Source of the DNA: Nitrobacter vulgaris
GTDB lineage: Bacteria > Pseudomonadota > Alphaproteobacteria > Rhizobiales > Xanthobacteraceae
Length of the DNA: 64,000 nucleotides
NCBI RefSeq assembly: GCF_031453995.1
Contig: NZ_JAVDPZ010000017.1
Location: 16,830 to 80,829 of the forward strand
Reading direction: 5' to 3'
A model generated the notes under the pieces. The model saw nothing but the letters and a program-made list of their open reading frames with translations, did no database searches and had not been told where the DNA came from. Made by a program: the position numbers and the translations under genes. Below, piece after piece: positions 51,078 to 60,567 of the stretch (its first letter is position 1; every line of letters starts with the position of its first letter).

Positions 51078-51653
51078 GTGCGGCTGATTGTCATTTTGCT
51101 GGGCCTCGGTCTCGCCACCGCGATAGGCCTCGGAACTACCTGGATCACCGCAACGCGCGGCACTAATCTCGGCACGCTGACCATCGGCGCATGGACGGCA
51201 AAACCAAGGATTGGATCCGCCGAGATCGACCCTTACTCCCGCGCCGCAATTGCGCGAAGTGGAGAGCTGCCGATCGGAGCGGGAGACGGCATAGCATTTC
51301 TTGCCACGACCGACGACGCCAAGCGACCGCTCGATGGCCGATGCGACGTCATCATCAGCGGCGTCACACCGGCAGCGCGGTTCTGGACGCTGACGCTCCA
51401 CGACCGCAAGGGCCATCTGGTGGCGAACTCGCTGCAACGCTATGGCTTCACCAGCCAGGAAATTGTGCGGAATTCCGACGGCTCATTCGTGGTGCATGTG
51501 GCGTCTCGCGCGCGTGCCGGCAACTGGCTGCCGACCGGCGGCATCGAGAGCTATGTGCTGATGCTTCGACTCTATGACACGCCCGTCGGAGTGGGTACGC
51601 GAACCCGACGCGACGCCCCAATGCCTTCCATCGCGACAGAGAGGTGTTCATGA
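51078..51653 (+). CDS. DUF1214 membrane-anchored protein
   Basis: 191 residues from a GTG with GGAG nine bases upstream (VRLIVILLGLGLATAIGLGT, a TM anchor); ATG 51054 is an alternative. The DUF1214 domain has IGSAEIDPYSRAAIARSGEL and RFWTLTLHDRKGHLVANSLQ, then the C-terminal VGTRTRRDAPMPSIA. These are often paired with DUF1254 proteins. Function unknown. The stop overlaps the next gene (ATGA). Confidence 0.8.
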   Translation: MRLIVILLGLGLATAIGLGTTWITATRGTNLGTLTIGAWTAKPRIGSAEIDPYSRAAIARSGELPIGAGDGIAFLATTDDAKRPLDGRCDVIISGVTPAARFWTLTLHDRKGHLVANSLQRYGFTSQEIVRNSDGSFVVHVASRARAGNWLPTGGIESYVLMLRLYDTPVGVGTRTRRDAPMPSIATERCS

Positions 51654-52228
51654 TCCGCCTGCTGTTTGCGATCGTCGGCGGCATTCTGCTCGGCGGGATC
51701 GTGCATCTCGTCAGCGTATTGGCGCTGCCGCGGATCGCCTCGCAGGACGCCTATTCGCGACTAACGGAAATGACGACGCTGAACGCCGTGACGCCCTTGC
51801 CGCCGGCGGATCCCGCCAACTCGCTGATGCCTTTCATGGACCCCGCCTTTGCCGTCGCGGTCTGCCGCTACGATCTGTCAGACGGATCGATCAAGCTCAC
51901 GGTACCCGTGAGCGAGGCCTACACGTCGGTGTCATTTTACACCCAAAGCAACGTCGCCTATTACGCCATCAACGACCGTTCAGCTGGACGCAAGGTGATC
52001 GAACTCAATCTGATGACCGAAGCACAGCACGCAGAGCTGCCCGAAGAAGAGGACGTGACGGCCGCGGACCGCCTCATCATCGACTCCCCCTCGACGACGG
52101 GGCTGATCGTTCTGAAGGCGCTGGCGCCTGAGTCCGGCATGACGGAGCAGGCGAAATCATCTCTCGCCGCCGCAAAATGCCGGCTGCAAACTGAGCCGCC
52201 CGTGGTGAAACCGGAAGCGAAACGATAG
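51650..52228 (+). CDS. DUF1254 membrane-anchored protein
   Basis: 192 residues from MIRLLFAIVGGILLGGIVHL, a TM anchor or signal. ASQDAYSRLTEMTTLNAVTP, then DPAFAVAVCRYDLSDGSIKL and YTSVSFYTQSNVAYYAINDR are typical of short DUF1254 proteins found with DUF1214. The pair probably acts together in the periplasm, function unknown. It is translationally coupled to the gene before it. Confidence 0.8.
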   Translation: MIRLLFAIVGGILLGGIVHLVSVLALPRIASQDAYSRLTEMTTLNAVTPLPPADPANSLMPFMDPAFAVAVCRYDLSDGSIKLTVPVSEAYTSVSFYTQSNVAYYAINDRSAGRKVIELNLMTEAQHAELPEEEDVTAADRLIIDSPSTTGLIVLKALAPESGMTEQAKSSLAAAKCRLQTEPPVVKPEAKR

Positions 52229-52307
52229 GACGTTTGCGAGGAAATCCGGGTTAACGAGACTTGGTCGGTTTTGCTCTTGTCAAGCGTTCGCTACAATCAA
52301 GGATGCG

Positions 52308-53063
52308 CTACCCGCGCGTGCGGAGAGCGCGGCCGATCACGGGGGCCGCGGTCACAGGGGGATTGGCGGCCAACATCGCAAGTTGCCCGATCAGGCGGTC
52401 TGCGTCGGCCGCCATACCGTCCGGCGCCTGAACCACCAGATGCTCGAGCGCCCAGCGATAGGACGCGATCCGCTGCTCGAGGCATTGTTGCACCCACTGC
52501 ACGATCAGAGTGTTTTCCTCCATGCGGGCGACGGCGTCAGCGTGCTCACGCGGCGATAGGTCGGACACCAATCTCAGGCTGGCGTTGCGCTTGCCGTCGA
52601 GAACGAAGACCTGCCGGGCGGTGTTGAAGAACGGATCAAAACGGGTGATGTCGTCGCGGACGTCATCGATTAATTGCGTATAGCGCGAAGTGTGAGAACG
52701 ATGCGGCTCGTCGATGAGCAGGCGGCCGTAAGCGGAGCGATCAAATGCAGGCTTTTGCCGCCATGGCGTAGCGAGCGGGTCGTAGTCGCCGAACACACTC
52801 TTCCAGGCCGGCCGCGAATGCGGCGGCTCGACCAGCGGATAGGCGAGATCGCGCAACATCCTCTCGCTCTCGGTTAGTTGAAACCGCGACGGCTGACGAC
52901 CGATGCTGCCGGTCGCTTCCGCGCCCATCCAGCGGTGCATGTCGTCGTTGCGTGCATCCTGACGAACGCGGCCGAAGTCACCACCACTGCATGCTGCGAG
53001 CGCAGTTCCTAATAGAATCACGGAAACAAGCGAAGTGAGAGGTGAACGTTTCAGCCCTGGCAT
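52308..53063 (-). CDS. Putative lipoprotein of unknown function
   Basis: 251 residues from MPGLKRSPLTSLVSVILLGT, a lipoprotein signal with lipobox LAAC (ATG 53084 possible). The mature part is hydrophilic, with LRDLAYPLVEPPHSRPAWKS, then MEENTLIVQWVQQCLEQRIA. No named family recognised, though Rhizobiales genomes carry similar proteins. It is convergent with the DUF1254 gene and followed upstream by a small gene on the same strand. Confidence 0.7.
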   Translation of the reverse strand: MPGLKRSPLTSLVSVILLGTALAACSGGDFGRVRQDARNDDMHRWMGAEATGSIGRQPSRFQLTESERMLRDLAYPLVEPPHSRPAWKSVFGDYDPLATPWRQKPAFDRSAYGRLLIDEPHRSHTSRYTQLIDDVRDDITRFDPFFNTARQVFVLDGKRNASLRLVSDLSPREHADAVARMEENTLIVQWVQQCLEQRIASYRWALEHLVVQAPDGMAADADRLIGQLAMLAANPPVTAAPVIGRALRTRG

Positions 53064-53102
53064 CGCAAGCGACGTCTCCTGCATCGGGCGTGTCCGGAAA
53101 AA

Positions 53103-53306
53103 TCAGGAGCGGGCGCGGCGGCGGCGCCGCCGCCCGGCAGCCGTGCCTTGCTCGGGACCGCTTCCACCGCTGGTTTCGTCGGTCTCGCGGTCGATGCGTA
53201 TGACCGGCAGAATCACCACCGTTCCCCTCATCTGATCCGAAGAGCGATTTACCGTCGATCCCAGCCGCGAAGCCGCATCTGCCGGAAACGCAATAACGGT
53301 GCCCAT
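53103..53306 (-). CDS. Small conserved-looking hypothetical protein
   Basis: 67 residues: MGTVIAFPADAASRLGSTVN, ending in an Arg-rich tail. The MGTVIAFP start resembles many short Bradyrhizobium proteins of unknown function. It lies 18-40 bases upstream of the lipoprotein gene on the same strand, and its promoter would face the CtrA box at 53380. Confidence 0.5.
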   Translation of the reverse strand: MGTVIAFPADAASRLGSTVNRSSDQMRGTVVILPVIRIDRETDETSGGSGPEQGTAAGRRRRRRARS

Positions 53307-53379
53307 GCTCAGCCTCTCCTCGCCCCAGCGCTCGTCGCGATTTGGGCAGCGACGCGTCGGGATTTAGAACCCCGCATGG

Positions 53380-53394
53380 TTAACGGCCTGTTAA
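53380..53394. promoter_or_regulatory. CtrA-type box (TTAA-N7-TTAA)
   Basis: TTAA (53380-53383), seven bases, TTAA (53391-53394): a perfect match to the alphaproteobacterial CtrA consensus. It is 51 bases upstream of the DUF2336 start and 74 bases upstream of the divergent small gene. CtrA control of DUF2336 genes would fit the nearby CckA kinase. Confidence 0.55.
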
Positions 53395-53444
53395 AGCGGC
53401 CGCGCTAGGTTGAGAACAAACTGGTTCCGTAAGCGTAAGCCGCC

Positions 53445-54410
53445 ATGACCACATCTCCGATGTTTCCCGGCTTCGACGGGTTGTTGATGCTGTCCCGCCG
53501 GGACGGCGTTGACATCCGTCCGACTCTGCTACGGGTCCTGACCGATCTTTACGTGCAGACCAGCACACACTCTGTCGAAGAGGAACGACATTTCGTCGAA
53601 CTCACCTCACGCCTGATCGATCATGTCGACGACGCCACCCGCGCCGTAGTGCGCGCCCGCCTGTCGATCTACCCGCGGACGCCGGCGGCGATCATGAGCA
53701 AGCTGCGGCTCGACGCGTCCACCACCCCACCGCAGGCTGGTAGCCCCGCGCCGCCATCGCCGCCCGCGACGGCGGCCCCAGCGACGAAACCGCACACGGT
53801 CGCAACGCTATCGATGGCACCAGGTGACGCCGCCGAAATAAGTGAGATGTTCTTTGGCGCAAGCTCTAAAGATCGCGCTTTGATCCTGCACAACCTATCC
53901 ACGGCCCCGCTGCGGCCGTCGCCGCATATTCATCCGTCCCGTGCCCTGCGGGCGATCGAGATTTTGCACATGGCCGCATTCGCGTCCGACGTTGATAGCT
54001 TCGCGACCGAACTCAGCGCAACCTTGATGCTTCCCGCCGCGATCTCCGAACAGGTGGTGAAGGATGCGGGCGGCGAGCCACTCGTTTGCGCCGCCAAGGC
54101 CATCGGCATTCCCTCTGAAATCTTCCAGCAGATTTTGCTGTTTCTCGATCCGGCCATCGGCACGTCCGTCACTGAGGTCTATCGGCTCTCGCGCCTCTAC
54201 GACGCGCTCAGTGAACGCTCTGCGCGAATCATGCTGGCCGCCTGGCGCGGCGCCACGATGACGGAAGCTCGGGCGAAGTATCGCTCCACCCTTTACGATG
54301 ACGGGCGCAATCGCACGCGGACAGCGCCGGCGCACGGGCGTCACGGCGCTGTCCAACCCGGCACGGCGCCTGCCGCGCGCGGAACCGGACGCAATCCAAT
54401 AAAAGGGTAG
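53445..54410 (+). CDS. DUF2336 domain protein
   Basis: 321 residues. RRDGVDIRPTLLRVLTDLYV, then EEERHFVELTSRLIDHVDDA and STAPLRPSPHIHPSRALRAI are DUF2336-like, all-helical. A Pro/Ala linker (about 100-120) separates two helical parts; the C-terminus is basic and low-complexity. Such genes are typically found near cckA in Rhizobiales, and relatives affect motility or stress, but the function is unsettled. It is convergent with cckA. Confidence 0.78.
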   Translation: MTTSPMFPGFDGLLMLSRRDGVDIRPTLLRVLTDLYVQTSTHSVEEERHFVELTSRLIDHVDDATRAVVRARLSIYPRTPAAIMSKLRLDASTTPPQAGSPAPPSPPATAAPATKPHTVATLSMAPGDAAEISEMFFGASSKDRALILHNLSTAPLRPSPHIHPSRALRAIEILHMAAFASDVDSFATELSATLMLPAAISEQVVKDAGGEPLVCAAKAIGIPSEIFQQILLFLDPAIGTSVTEVYRLSRLYDALSERSARIMLAAWRGATMTEARAKYRSTLYDDGRNRTRTAPAHGRHGAVQPGTAPAARGTGRNPIKG

Positions 54411-54474
54411 ATGAGCGGATTGCCAAACCGGTTCTTGAAGGCCGAGCGGTCAAGGGCAGGCCGAAACATCGAGG

Positions 54475-57027
54475 CTAGGATGCCGTCATCGTCTCCTTGA
54501 CCTTGGCGATCAGCGCACTGAGCGCGAAAGGCTTCGCAAGGAAAGCGAACTGCTCGTTCTCCGGCAGACTCTTGTCGAATGCTTCTTCCGCGTAACCCGA
54601 CACGAAAATGATTCTGAGATTGGGATTGCGCACCCGCATTTTCCGCAACAGAGTTGGTCCGTCCATTTCCGGCATAACAACGTCAGAGACCACCAGATCA
54701 ACGGCACCATTCTCGTCGAGCGCTTCCAGCGCCTCGATGCCGTTGGATGCCTCGATCACGCTGTAGCCGCGCGAACGCAGGCCGCGAGCATTGAGCGAAC
54801 GCAACCCCTCTTCGTCCTCCACTAACAAAATAGTGCCTTGGCCGGTCAGATCGGTGTTGACCGGTTTGGCCGCGGGAGAAGGCTCCTTCGCCGCGCCAAT
54901 CACGCCGGACGACGCCGGCGGCGCCTCGGCTTCGGGATGGTGGCGCGGCAGGAAAATACGAAACGTCGTGCCCTCGCCCGCCTTGGAGTCAACGTAGATG
55001 AAACCACCGGTCTGCTTGACGATGCCGTAGACCGTGGACAGACCGAGCCCGGTGCCCTTGCCCACCTCCTTTGTGGAAAAAAACGGCTCGAAAATCTTAT
55101 CGACGATCTCGGGCGGAATGCCTGTACCGGTGTCGCCGATCTCGACCAGCACATAGTCCGCGGCCGGCATTCCCTTGTGGCCGAACGCCGCGACCTCCGC
55201 GGCCGCGACGTTCGCGGTGCGGATCGCGAGCTTGCCGCCATTTGGCATGGCGTCGCGCGCATTGACCACGAGATTGACGATCACCTGTTCGAACTGCGAG
55301 ACGTCGGCCTTGACCGGCCACAGGTCTCGCCCGTGCACGACGCCTGGGAAAGTAACCTTCTCGCCGATCAAACGTTTAAGCAACATGCCGATGTCGCTCA
55401 GGGTGTCGCCGAGATCGAGCACTTTCGGCTGCAGGGTCTGTCGCCGCGAGAACGCCAGCAATTGCCGCACCAGGGCTGCGGCGCGGTTGGCGTTCTGCTT
55501 GATTTGCATGATATCCTGGAAAGACGGATCGGTCGGCTTGTGCGCGTTCAGCAGGAAGTCATTTGCCATCATGATGGCGGACAGCACGTTGTTGAAATCG
55601 TGCGCGATGCCTCCGGCAAGCTGGCCAACCGACTCCATCTTCTGGGATTGATTGATCTGGCTCTCGAGCGTGCGCCGCTCAGTCGTCTCAAGCATGTAGA
55701 CGATGGCTGCTTCCGCGTCGCGATCGTCCTCCACCGCGGTGACGAAAAACTGTCCCCATCGCTCGCGCGCGCCCTCCAGCATCACCTCGACGGGAGGGAT
55801 ATCACCCTGCCCGTCCGCCGCAGCGTGGATGGCCGCGCTCAATTGACCACGATCGCGCTCCTTGACCGCCGCAAGAATCGACTTGGCCACGGCGCCGTCC
55901 GGACTGAGGCTTTGCGCGAGTTTCGCAAACCGCGCGTTGGCGCGACCAACCGCGCCGGATTTATCGACCGTCGCGATCGCCATCGGCGTGTTGTCGAAGA
56001 AGCGCATGAAGCGTACTTCCGCCGCACGCTGCGGATCGACGCGCTCGTCGCGGGCGCGGCTGATCACCAGCGTTCGCGAGGGACCGGGCACACCGTCGGC
56101 GCCGAAAGCCAACTTGTGATACAGCCGCGCCGGCATAGTCTTGCCATTGCGCATCCGCAGATCGATATCGAAGACCTCGGTGCGGACTTCGCCGGGCGCA
56201 GCAATGATCGATGTCAGCAAAGACGCGCCGTCCCCCGAAACGATGTCGGCGAGCTTCAGGCCACCCGAGCCGACCTCCGCCAGATCGTGATCCAGCCAGT
56301 TGGCAAGCGTCGCATTGACATAGACAAGATCGCCTGACTGGTTGACCGAGAAGAATCCGCACGGCGCATGATCGAGATATTCGATCGCATGGCGCAGTTC
56401 CTGGAATACATCTTCCTGCCGCTCGCGATCACGGGTGATGTCGGCGATCGACCACACGGCATATCGAGAATACCGCTTTGCCTGTGCGAGCCGGCGGACC
56501 CTCAGCCGCAGCCAGCGACCGTTCGTGCCGTCGGCGGCGGCAACGCGCACCTCTTCCTGCTGACGTTTACCCTCGCGCGCCGCCTTCAAAAGGCGGAACA
56601 CCGCCTCGGAAACGTCGGGATTGCCGATGAATACGCGCTCCACCGGCCGCACGTCCTGCATCGACGTAGCTCCGGTCAGGGCGAGATAAGCGGAGTTGGC
56701 ATAAATGACGTGCCCGCCGGAATCGGTGACGGCGATACCGTCGAAGGCGTGATCCGCTATCGGACGCATCAGCGGATCATCAATGGTGCGGTCGGCAAAG
56801 CGGACGATCCCGGCCGCGAACGCGAAAAGCGTGAACAGCCCGACCATCGCCAGCGAGGCCAATAGCGCCAGAATATAAGGCTGGGCGTTAGTACTCCCCA
56901 GCGTCATAAACGCCACGGCGGCCGCGACGATCGAACCCGCGACCAGCAGAACCAGGAGGATGCTGCCGCTCCGCCGCGCCGGCTCCTGCCCCACCTGCGG
57001 TGAATCGATGTCGGGATCTGGCGTCAT
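54475..57027 (-). CDS. cckA: Cell-cycle hybrid histidine kinase CckA
   Basis: 850 residues. Two TM helices (SILLVLLVAGSIVAAAVAFM and ILALLASLAMVGLFTLFAFA), several PAS domains (first at HAFDGIAVTDSGGHVIYANS), HisKA with ESVGQLAGGIAHDFNNVLSA, HATPase with NLVVNARDAMPNGG, IGDTGTGIPPE and GTGLGLSTVYG, then a receiver with LLVEDEEGL, Asp in LVVSDVVMPEMDGP and Lys in LAKPFALS. CckA passes phosphate through ChpT to CtrA and CpdR. Domain order and length match CckA. It lies downstream of flhB on the same strand, as in Bradyrhizobium relatives. Confidence 0.95.
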   Translation of the reverse strand: MTPDPDIDSPQVGQEPARRSGSILLVLLVAGSIVAAAVAFMTLGSTNAQPYILALLASLAMVGLFTLFAFAAGIVRFADRTIDDPLMRPIADHAFDGIAVTDSGGHVIYANSAYLALTGATSMQDVRPVERVFIGNPDVSEAVFRLLKAAREGKRQQEEVRVAAADGTNGRWLRLRVRRLAQAKRYSRYAVWSIADITRDRERQEDVFQELRHAIEYLDHAPCGFFSVNQSGDLVYVNATLANWLDHDLAEVGSGGLKLADIVSGDGASLLTSIIAAPGEVRTEVFDIDLRMRNGKTMPARLYHKLAFGADGVPGPSRTLVISRARDERVDPQRAAEVRFMRFFDNTPMAIATVDKSGAVGRANARFAKLAQSLSPDGAVAKSILAAVKERDRGQLSAAIHAAADGQGDIPPVEVMLEGARERWGQFFVTAVEDDRDAEAAIVYMLETTERRTLESQINQSQKMESVGQLAGGIAHDFNNVLSAIMMANDFLLNAHKPTDPSFQDIMQIKQNANRAAALVRQLLAFSRRQTLQPKVLDLGDTLSDIGMLLKRLIGEKVTFPGVVHGRDLWPVKADVSQFEQVIVNLVVNARDAMPNGGKLAIRTANVAAAEVAAFGHKGMPAADYVLVEIGDTGTGIPPEIVDKIFEPFFSTKEVGKGTGLGLSTVYGIVKQTGGFIYVDSKAGEGTTFRIFLPRHHPEAEAPPASSGVIGAAKEPSPAAKPVNTDLTGQGTILLVEDEEGLRSLNARGLRSRGYSVIEASNGIEALEALDENGAVDLVVSDVVMPEMDGPTLLRKMRVRNPNLRIIFVSGYAEEAFDKSLPENEQFAFLAKPFALSALIAKVKETMTAS

Positions 57028-57176
57028 GGAATCCGGCGGGGCCTATCGCGGCGGGCGCGGAATGCGCATGCGCCGGGTCCTGAGTGCCTGAATCGGACCC
57101 GGCAGCGCAAGCGCCTCATGGGCTCATTCCCGCCATTTCCCCCACCCCGATGCTCCTCCGATCCCGGCCACCGGCC

Positions 57177-58256
57177 TCAGATCCGGTGCCCCGAAAACCC
57201 GCGCTTCAGGCCCATGACGTAACCAATGATTTCGGCGACGGCGTGATAGTGCTCGGCCGGAATCTCGTCGTCGATTTCGACAACGGCATACAGCGCGCGG
57301 GCCAAAGGCACGTTCTCGACGACTGGAATGTCATGCTCGCGGGCGATTTCCCTGATCTTGAGCGCGATGTTATCCACGCCTTTGGCTACGCAGACCGGCG
57401 CCGACATGCCGCGCTCGTAGGACAAAGCGACCGAATAGTGCGTCGGATTGGTGATGATCACCGAAGCCTTGGGAACGGCGGCCATCATGCGCTTCTTCAT
57501 GCGGACATGGCGCAACTGTCTGATGCGAGCCTTGATATGCGGATCGCCCTCTGACTGTTTGAACTCCTCTTTCATCTCCCGCAGCGACATTTTCTGTCGC
57601 TCGAACCATTGCCGGTACTGGAACAGGTAGTCTGCGATCGCGACCAGCGCGAGCATCACAATCACGGCGCCGAGCAATTGCAGCGTCAGGCTTTTCGTAA
57701 TTCCGAGAAGGGCGTCCGGATCGAGCCGCACCATCGCGTCGAGCCGCGAGCGCTCCGGCCAAAGCACCGCCGTCATGACCGCGCCCAGCGCGATCAGCTT
57801 GAAAAGTCCCTTGGCGAAGTTCGCAGCAGCCTGCTTGCCGAAAATCCGCTTGGCGCCGGACACCACTGAAATCTTGCTGAGCTTCGGCTTGAGCGATTCC
57901 CCCGACCAGACGAAGCGGTGCTGAATGACATTGCCGGCAACGGCAGCCATCATCAGCAAAAGCAACGGAATGCCCAGCACGGCAGCAAGGCGATACCCGA
58001 TTTGCTCGGTCAGTGCCAAAAGACCGGGGCCGTCGGTCCGAATTTGCCAGGAATTGGCGATCAGATTGCGCAACGGCGTCTGGAACCCGTCGCCGATCGA
58101 ACCAGCAAACGTCGAAAGTACCAGTGTCGCACCCGCAATCACGAACCAGGTGTTGATCTCCTGGCTCTTGGCGACGTCGCCGCGCTCGAGCGCATCGTCG
58201 AGGCGCTTTTGCGTCGGGTCTTCTGTTTTCTCGGTATCGTCGCTCTCGTCGGCCAT
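57177..58256 (-). CDS. flhB: Flagellar export apparatus protein FlhB
   Basis: 359 residues. DDTEKTEDPTQKRLDDALER start, four TM helices, and the autocleavage motif NPTH in ASVIITNPTHYSVALSYERG. FlhB switches export from rod/hook to filament substrates. Last gene of flgB-flgC-fliE-fliQ-fliR-flhB, 10 bases after fliR. Complete, with a short C-terminus. Confidence 0.96.
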   Translation of the reverse strand: MADESDDTEKTEDPTQKRLDDALERGDVAKSQEINTWFVIAGATLVLSTFAGSIGDGFQTPLRNLIANSWQIRTDGPGLLALTEQIGYRLAAVLGIPLLLLMMAAVAGNVIQHRFVWSGESLKPKLSKISVVSGAKRIFGKQAAANFAKGLFKLIALGAVMTAVLWPERSRLDAMVRLDPDALLGITKSLTLQLLGAVIVMLALVAIADYLFQYRQWFERQKMSLREMKEEFKQSEGDPHIKARIRQLRHVRMKKRMMAAVPKASVIITNPTHYSVALSYERGMSAPVCVAKGVDNIALKIREIAREHDIPVVENVPLARALYAVVEIDDEIPAEHYHAVAEIIGYVMGLKRGFSGHRI

Positions 58257-58266
58257 CGCGGAGACC

Positions 58267-59037
58267 TCAGTTCAGCGACGTCAGATCTTGCATCACGCCG
58301 ACCAGATAATCCATGTAGGTTCCCATCATGGACGCCAGCACGGCGGCGAAGATCATGAAGCCGATAAGAATCGAGAGCGGCACGCCAACGAAATAAACCT
58401 GCATCTGCGGCATCAGCCGCGCGAGCACGCCAAGCCCGATATTGAAGACCAGTCCGAACACCAGAAACGGAGCCGACAGTTGCAGGCCGATCTTGAAAGC
58501 GCCGGCAAAAGCACGCGTCGCCAGCGCCGCCACGTCGCCGCTCGGCATCAGTTCGCCTGGCGAGAATATCTTATAACTGTCGTTGAGCGCGGCAATGACC
58601 AGATAGTGGGTGTCGGTTGCGAACAGCAGCGCGATCCCGAGAAGGGTCAGGAAGTTTCCCATCAACGCGCCTTGCTGGCCCTGCGTCGGGTCCACCGATG
58701 TGACGAATCCAAGCCCGAGCTGCTGTGCGATGATCGAGCCTGCCACATGCAAGGCCGCGAGCGTGACGCGTGCCGTAGCGCCCAGCACGACGCCGATAAT
58801 GATCTCGTGCACCAACAAAACCGCCAGTGGCGCGACCGACTGCATGTCAACGTGATAGGCGGCACGATGCAGCGGCAGGATGATGAGGGTCAAAAGCAGA
58901 GCGATGGCGAGCTTCACACCCACCGGAATGAAGCCCTCGCCGAACCCAGGCAACAGCATCACCATCGCGCCAATGCGGGCGAATACCAGCATGAAGGTGG
59001 CGGCGAGAGCGGGTAGAAGCGAGATATCGATGTGCAT
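58267..59037 (-). CDS. fliR: Flagellar export gate protein FliR
   Basis: 256 residues, highly hydrophobic with about six TM helices. ATFMLVFARIGAMVMLLPGF near the start and PFLVFGLVFNIGLGVLARLM, then MPQMQVYFVGVPLSILIGFM are FliR-typical. It forms the FliPQR export gate in the membrane. 14 bases after fliQ. Confidence 0.95.
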   Translation of the reverse strand: MHIDISLLPALAATFMLVFARIGAMVMLLPGFGEGFIPVGVKLAIALLLTLIILPLHRAAYHVDMQSVAPLAVLLVHEIIIGVVLGATARVTLAALHVAGSIIAQQLGLGFVTSVDPTQGQQGALMGNFLTLLGIALLFATDTHYLVIAALNDSYKIFSPGELMPSGDVAALATRAFAGAFKIGLQLSAPFLVFGLVFNIGLGVLARLMPQMQVYFVGVPLSILIGFMIFAAVLASMMGTYMDYLVGVMQDLTSLN

Positions 59038-59051
59038 CTCGCGACTGTGCG

Positions 59052-59315
59052 TCAGCCGCCGATGATTCGCGATGAAATCCGTATCATTTCGGCGTGCAGC
59101 GCATCGGCCATGAACGGTAGCGCCAGCACCAGCGTCACGAAGATCGCCAGAATCTTCGGCACAAACACCAGCGTCTGCTCCTGAATCTGCGTCAATGCCT
59201 GCACCAGCGAAATCGCGACGCCGACGATGAGTCCGACGGCCAGCAGCGGTCCGGAGACCAGAACGATGGTCCAGATCGCGTCACGCGCGACATCCAGTGT
59301 TTCAGCGCCGGTCAT
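59052..59315 (-). CDS. fliQ: Flagellar export gate protein FliQ
   Basis: 87 residues, two TM helices (AIWTIVLVSGPLLAVGLIVG and FVPKILAIFVTLVLALPFMA) joined by VQALTQIQEQTLVFVPKILA, the FliQ signature. Part of the FliPQR gate. 63 bases after fliE. Confidence 0.95.
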   Translation of the reverse strand: MTGAETLDVARDAIWTIVLVSGPLLAVGLIVGVAISLVQALTQIQEQTLVFVPKILAIFVTLVLALPFMADALHAEMIRISSRIIGG

Positions 59316-59378
59316 GACAAACCTCTTTTCGGCCAGATAAGGAATGACGCAGCATCAGCGAACTGATGTGCGCTCCAA

Positions 59379-59690
59379 TCAGATCGGCATCCTCATGATG
59401 TCTTCATAGGATTGAATGACGCGGTCGCGCACCGACACCAGCGTCGACACCGCGACGTCGGTATCCGCGACCGCGGTCACCACATCCATCAGGTTGGCCT
59501 TGCCTGATGCCATCGCCACCGTCTGCGCATCGGACGCCCGCCCCGCTTCCCTCACGCCGCCGAGCACATCTTTCAGCACCGCACTGAACGCGGGACCATC
59601 ACCGCCCGGCGCTTTGCCACCGGCGGCGCCGGAATCCATCATCCTCGCGAGGCTCGCATAGGCATTTGCTGCAACTGTGGGCGACGCCAT
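59379..59690 (-). CDS. fliE: Flagellar hook-basal body protein FliE
   Basis: 103 residues. FSAVLKDVLGGVREAGRASD, then NLMDVVTAVADTDVAVSTLV and RDRVIQSYEDIMRMPI, the conserved FliE end. It joins the MS ring to the rod. 14 bases after flgC. Confidence 0.94.
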   Translation of the reverse strand: MASPTVAANAYASLARMMDSGAAGGKAPGGDGPAFSAVLKDVLGGVREAGRASDAQTVAMASGKANLMDVVTAVADTDVAVSTLVSVRDRVIQSYEDIMRMPI

Positions 59691-59704
59691 GGTCAGATCT
59701 CCGA

Positions 59705-60130
59705 TCAGGACTTGAGGATATCGAGTGTGCGCTGGATCATCCGGCGCGTTGCGCTGATGATGTTGAGGTTCGCCTCGTAGGACCGCTGCGCGTTGCGCAT
59801 GTCGGTCATCTCCACCAGCGAATTGACGTTGGGATATTTGACGTTGCCGCTGGCGTCTGCGGCCGGATTGCCCGGCTCGTGCTTGACGCGGAACGTTGAC
59901 ATGTCAGGCCTCACCCGGCCGAGCGTCACCACTTTCGCATCGAGCGCACGATCGAGGGCCGAAGAAAAGGTCGGCACCTTGCGGCGATAGGGATCGCCGC
60001 CTGGCCCTTGCGCGGTTGAGTCGGCGTTGGCGATGTTTTCCGAAATCACCCGCATTCTCCCGGCCTGCGCTCGCAGACCAGAGGTCGCGATGCTCATCGA
60101 TCGCATGAAGTCGGCGCCGTTGTCTGCCAT
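59705..60130 (-). CDS. flgC: Flagellar proximal rod protein FlgC
   Basis: 141 residues. SGLRAQAGRMRVISENIANA near the start and VNSLVEMTDMRNAQRSYEAN, then ILKS at the end, both typical of FlgC. Rod component secreted by the flagellar type III system. It lies 29 bases after flgB. Confidence 0.95.
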   Translation of the reverse strand: MADNGADFMRSMSIATSGLRAQAGRMRVISENIANADSTAQGPGGDPYRRKVPTFSSALDRALDAKVVTLGRVRPDMSTFRVKHEPGNPAADASGNVKYPNVNSLVEMTDMRNAQRSYEANLNIISATRRMIQRTLDILKS

Positions 60131-60159
60131 GATGCGGTCTCCCTCCGTTTAGCCCTGCG

Positions 60160-60567
60160 TCACGCCTTGCCGACAGCCATCTTCAGCAGCCGCAGGCTAC
60201 GGCTGTAGAGCGAGGTCGCGGCGGCATAGTCGATCTGGTTGGCCGACACCTGGAGCATTTGATCCTCAAGGCTGACGGCGTTGCCAGCCGGACGGGTCTG
60301 AAAGCCGCCATTGCCGTTTTGTCCGAAGTGCGAGAACGCTTCGAAACCGGCGATGCTCTGACCTGAGGTGGGGCGGATCATCGCCAGAGTCGCGCCGCCC
60401 GAGGCATTGCCGCCTTGCGCGTCGAACCTCGGTTCCACCAGATCGTGCGGCCTGAAGTTCGGCGTATCGGAGTTAGCGACGTTTTCGGCCAGAACACGCT
60501 GGCGCTCGTGATGCCACTGCATCCGGGTGCGCAGCGCCGCCAGCGAGGTAATATCGTTGAGGGGCAC
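60160..60567 (-). CDS. flgB: Flagellar proximal rod protein FlgB
   Basis: 135 residues. RTRMQWHHERQRVLAENVAN, then SDTPNFRPHDLVEPRF and the C-terminal ISLY-like SLYSRSLRLLKMAVGKA. First gene of the basal-body/export operon; a CtrA-type box lies 65 bases upstream. Confidence 0.94.
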   Translation of the reverse strand: MPLNDITSLAALRTRMQWHHERQRVLAENVANSDTPNFRPHDLVEPRFDAQGGNASGGATLAMIRPTSGQSIAGFEAFSHFGQNGNGGFQTRPAGNAVSLEDQMLQVSANQIDYAAATSLYSRSLRLLKMAVGKA